Shown here in pieces: positions 62,074 to 64,000 of a stretch of DNA of 64,000 nt; positions within the stretch are counted from its first letter, which is position 1; every line of letters starts with the position of its first letter. Below the pieces are notes generated by a model. It was not told where the DNA came from and ran no database searches. It was given only the letters and a program-made list of their open reading frames with translations. Both the position numbers and the translations under genes were made by a program. The DNA is from JBDHTS01 sp044221445 (GTDB lineage: Bacteria > Pseudomonadota > Alphaproteobacteria > Micavibrionales > Micavibrionaceae). The stretch is taken from the NCBI GenBank assembly GCA_044221445.1, contig JBGAPF010000001.1, positions 310,001-374,000 of the forward strand, given 5' to 3'.

Positions 62074-64000
62074 ATGAATTTATCCCGTTATTTTATCGAC
62101 CGCCCGGTCTTTGCCGGAGTCGTGTCCTTCATTATTTTCCTGGCCGGGCTGATCGCGATGTTTCAGTTGCCGATCTCGGAATATCCCGAAGTCGCGCCGC
62201 CCTCGGTCGTCGTGAAGGCGCAGTTTCCGGGGGCCAATCCGAAAGTGATCGCCGAGACGGTGGCAACCCCGCTGGAGGAGCAACTGAGCGGCGTCGAGAA
62301 TATGCTGTACATGTCGTCGCAGGCGGCATCGGACGGCAGCCTGACGCTTACCGTCACCTTCAAGCTCGGCACCGATGCCGACCTTGCGCAGCAGCTGGTG
62401 CAAAACCGCGTCAACCAGGCCCTGCCCCGCCTGCCTGAAGTGACGCGGCAGCTGGGCGTGACGTCGGTGAAAAGCTCGCCCGATCTGACGATGGTGGTGC
62501 ACCTGACGTCGCCGAGCGGCCGGTACAATATGCTGTATCTGCGCAATTACGCCGTATTGAACGTCAAGGACCAGCTGGCGAAAATTCCGGGCATCGGCAG
62601 CGTGCAGCTGTTCGGATCGGGCGATTACGCCATGCGGCTGTGGCTTAACCCCGACAAGATCGCCGAACGAGGCCTGAGCGCGTCCGAAGTGGTTGCCGCC
62701 GTGCGCCGCCAGAACGTGCAGGTCGCCGCGGGCGTGATCGGCGGCGCGCCGTATAAGGACGGCGTGCAGATCCAGATTCCGGTCAACGCGCAGGGCCGCC
62801 TGAACGAGCCGGAAGAATTCAGCGAGATTATCATCAAGCGCGACGCCGCGGGAGTCGTCACAAGGCTGAAAGACGTCGCACGGGTCGAAATCGACGCCTC
62901 GCAATACGGCCTGCGCTCCCTGCTCGACAACAAATCGGCGGTGGCCATTCCGATCTTCCAGAGTCCCGGGTCGAATTCCATCGAAATTTCCAACCGCGTC
63001 CGCGCGACTATGGCGGAACTGAAAAAGAACTTCCCTGAAGGCGTCGATTACAGCATCGTCTATGACCCGACCGTTTTCGTGCGCGGTTCCATCGAGGCTG
63101 TGATCCATACGCTACTTGAGGCGGTGGCGCTGGTGGTTCTGGTCGTGATCGTTTTCCTGCAGACATGGCGGGCGTCGATCATTCCGCTTCTGGCGGTGCC
63201 GATTTCCATCGTCGGGACGTTCGCGATCATGCACATGTTCGGATTTTCCATCAACGCCTTGTCGCTGTTCGGCCTTGTGCTGGCGGTCGGCATCGTCGTC
63301 GACGATGCCATCGTCGTGGTCGAAAACGTGGAGCGGAACATCGAAAGCGGACTGTCGCCCCGCGACGCGACGCTGAAGGCGATGCAGGAAGTCACAAAGC
63401 CGATCATCGCCATTGCGCTGGTCCTGTGCGCCGTGTTCGTGCCAATAGCGTTCATCAGCGGCCTGACCGGCCAGTTTTACCGCCAGTTCGCGCTGACCAT
63501 CGCGTTTTCAACCATCATCTCGGCCTTCAACTCCCTGACGCTGTCGCCCGCCTTGTCGGCCGTGCTGCTGAAAAGCCATCACGCGCCGAAGGATCCGCTG
63601 ACGCGCGGCATGGATGCCGTGTTCGGGGGATTTTTCCGCCTGTTCAACCGATTTTTCAACAGAAGTTCGCATGAATACGGCCGTTCCGTCGGCGGTGTCC
63701 TGGGCCGGAAGTCGCTTGCCATGTTCGTCTATGCCTTACTGCTGGGCATGGCTTGGCTCGGGTTCCACAAGGTGCCGCCGGGCTTCGTGCCGGTGCAGGA
63801 CAAACAGTACCTGGTCAGTTTCGCACAGCTGCCTTACGGCGCGACGCTCGACCGCACGGAAAAAGTTATCCGCGCCATGTCGGACATCGCGCTGAAGGAA
63901 CCGGGCGTGGAAAGCGCCGTGGCATTCCCTGGCCTGTCGATCAACGGCTTTATCAACAGTTCATCCGCGGGCATCGTCTTCGTGACGCTGAAACCGTTCG
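62074..64000 (+). CDS. RND efflux permease, 3' end beyond window
   Basis: Inner-membrane proton-driven multidrug exporter of the AcrB/MexB class (HAE1). At least 642 residues are present of about 1040. N-terminal MNLSRYFIDRPVFAGVVSFIIF is typical. The TM4 motif AVGIVVDDAIVVVENVER holds the proton-relay Asp pair. Later, VPPGFVPVQDKQYLVSFAQLP opens the second half. It starts 34 bp after the adaptor. No outer-membrane channel gene is within view. Substrates cannot be read from sequence. Confidence 0.95.
   Translation, partial: MNLSRYFIDRPVFAGVVSFIIFLAGLIAMFQLPISEYPEVAPPSVVVKAQFPGANPKVIAETVATPLEEQLSGVENMLYMSSQAASDGSLTLTVTFKLGTDADLAQQLVQNRVNQALPRLPEVTRQLGVTSVKSSPDLTMVVHLTSPSGRYNMLYLRNYAVLNVKDQLAKIPGIGSVQLFGSGDYAMRLWLNPDKIAERGLSASEVVAAVRRQNVQVAAGVIGGAPYKDGVQIQIPVNAQGRLNEPEEFSEIIIKRDAAGVVTRLKDVARVEIDASQYGLRSLLDNKSAVAIPIFQSPGSNSIEISNRVRATMAELKKNFPEGVDYSIVYDPTVFVRGSIEAVIHTLLEAVALVVLVVIVFLQTWRASIIPLLAVPISIVGTFAIMHMFGFSINALSLFGLVLAVGIVVDDAIVVVENVERNIESGLSPRDATLKAMQEVTKPIIAIALVLCAVFVPIAFISGLTGQFYRQFALTIAFSTIISAFNSLTLSPALSAVLLKSHHAPKDPLTRGMDAVFGGFFRLFNRFFNRSSHEYGRSVGGVLGRKSLAMFVYALLLGMAWLGFHKVPPGFVPVQDKQYLVSFAQLPYGATLDRTEKVIRAMSDIALKEPGVESAVAFPGLSINGFINSSSAGIVFVTLKPF

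Overview
The window looks like a chromosomal segment of an alphaproteobacterium. The evidence is the order of the mra/mur/fts cell-wall cluster, MurE with the DNPR signature of the meso-diaminopimelate enzyme, alphaproteobacterial-type SdhCDA and SdhB, a class A RNase P RNA, and a PodJ-like Sel1-repeat protein. A Rhodospirillales- or Micavibrionales-type host is possible, but the genus cannot be fixed from sequence alone. Core genes are GC-rich. Several accessory blocks are visibly AT-richer.

Left part (1-14 kb, all minus strand): mraZ-rsmH-ftsL-ftsI-murE-murF-mraY-[NUDIX]-murD-ftsW-murG-murC, tightly packed with several ATGA overlaps. A NUDIX hydrolase and a palindromic repeat sit between mraY and murD. 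The cluster stops after murC with an unrelated gene instead of murB-ddl-ftsQAZ. Upstream of mraZ are four 10-bp-phased ATGG(G) repeats that fit MraZ boxes. Next come a small membrane protein, rnpB, an AmpD-like amidase and two tandem paralogous exported proteins.

Middle part (17-45 kb): sdhB lies about 17.5 kb from sdhCDA. Between them are an aldo/keto reductase, a four-gene fatty-acid beta-oxidation operon (acyl-CoA ligase, thiolase, FadN-type bifunctional enzyme, acyl-CoA dehydrogenase) with a divergent MaoC-like gene, an FMN reductase-tautomerase-patatin operon, a GGDEF protein, and an accessory patch with palindromic repeats, exported CNGxxW proteins, a HEAT-like protein and a GNAT enzyme. 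After sdhC come asd, a large hybrid histidine kinase with HPt domain, a channel-like membrane protein and the PodJ-like protein.

Island (45.4-54.5 kb): starting at tRNA-Gln(TTG), two imperfect copies of a roughly 175-nt structured repeat enclose eight genes, mostly membrane proteins: CPA1 antiporter, small DUF305-like protein, MscS channel, DUF421, AI-2E transporter, host-attachment-type protein, PH-domain protein and DUF2254. No integrase is visible. The MscS ribosome-binding site lies in a perfect 9-bp hairpin. Just outside the second repeat are an HNH-type gene and the C-terminal remnant of a helicase.

Right part (54.5-64 kb): an exported protein, msrA, an aldo/keto reductase, a two-gene module of a double-domain KaiC ATPase overlapping a hybrid histidine kinase with a pseudo-receiver, then a TetR regulator and an RND efflux operon. 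TetR and RND share a matching operator-like sequence. The RND permease runs off the right edge.
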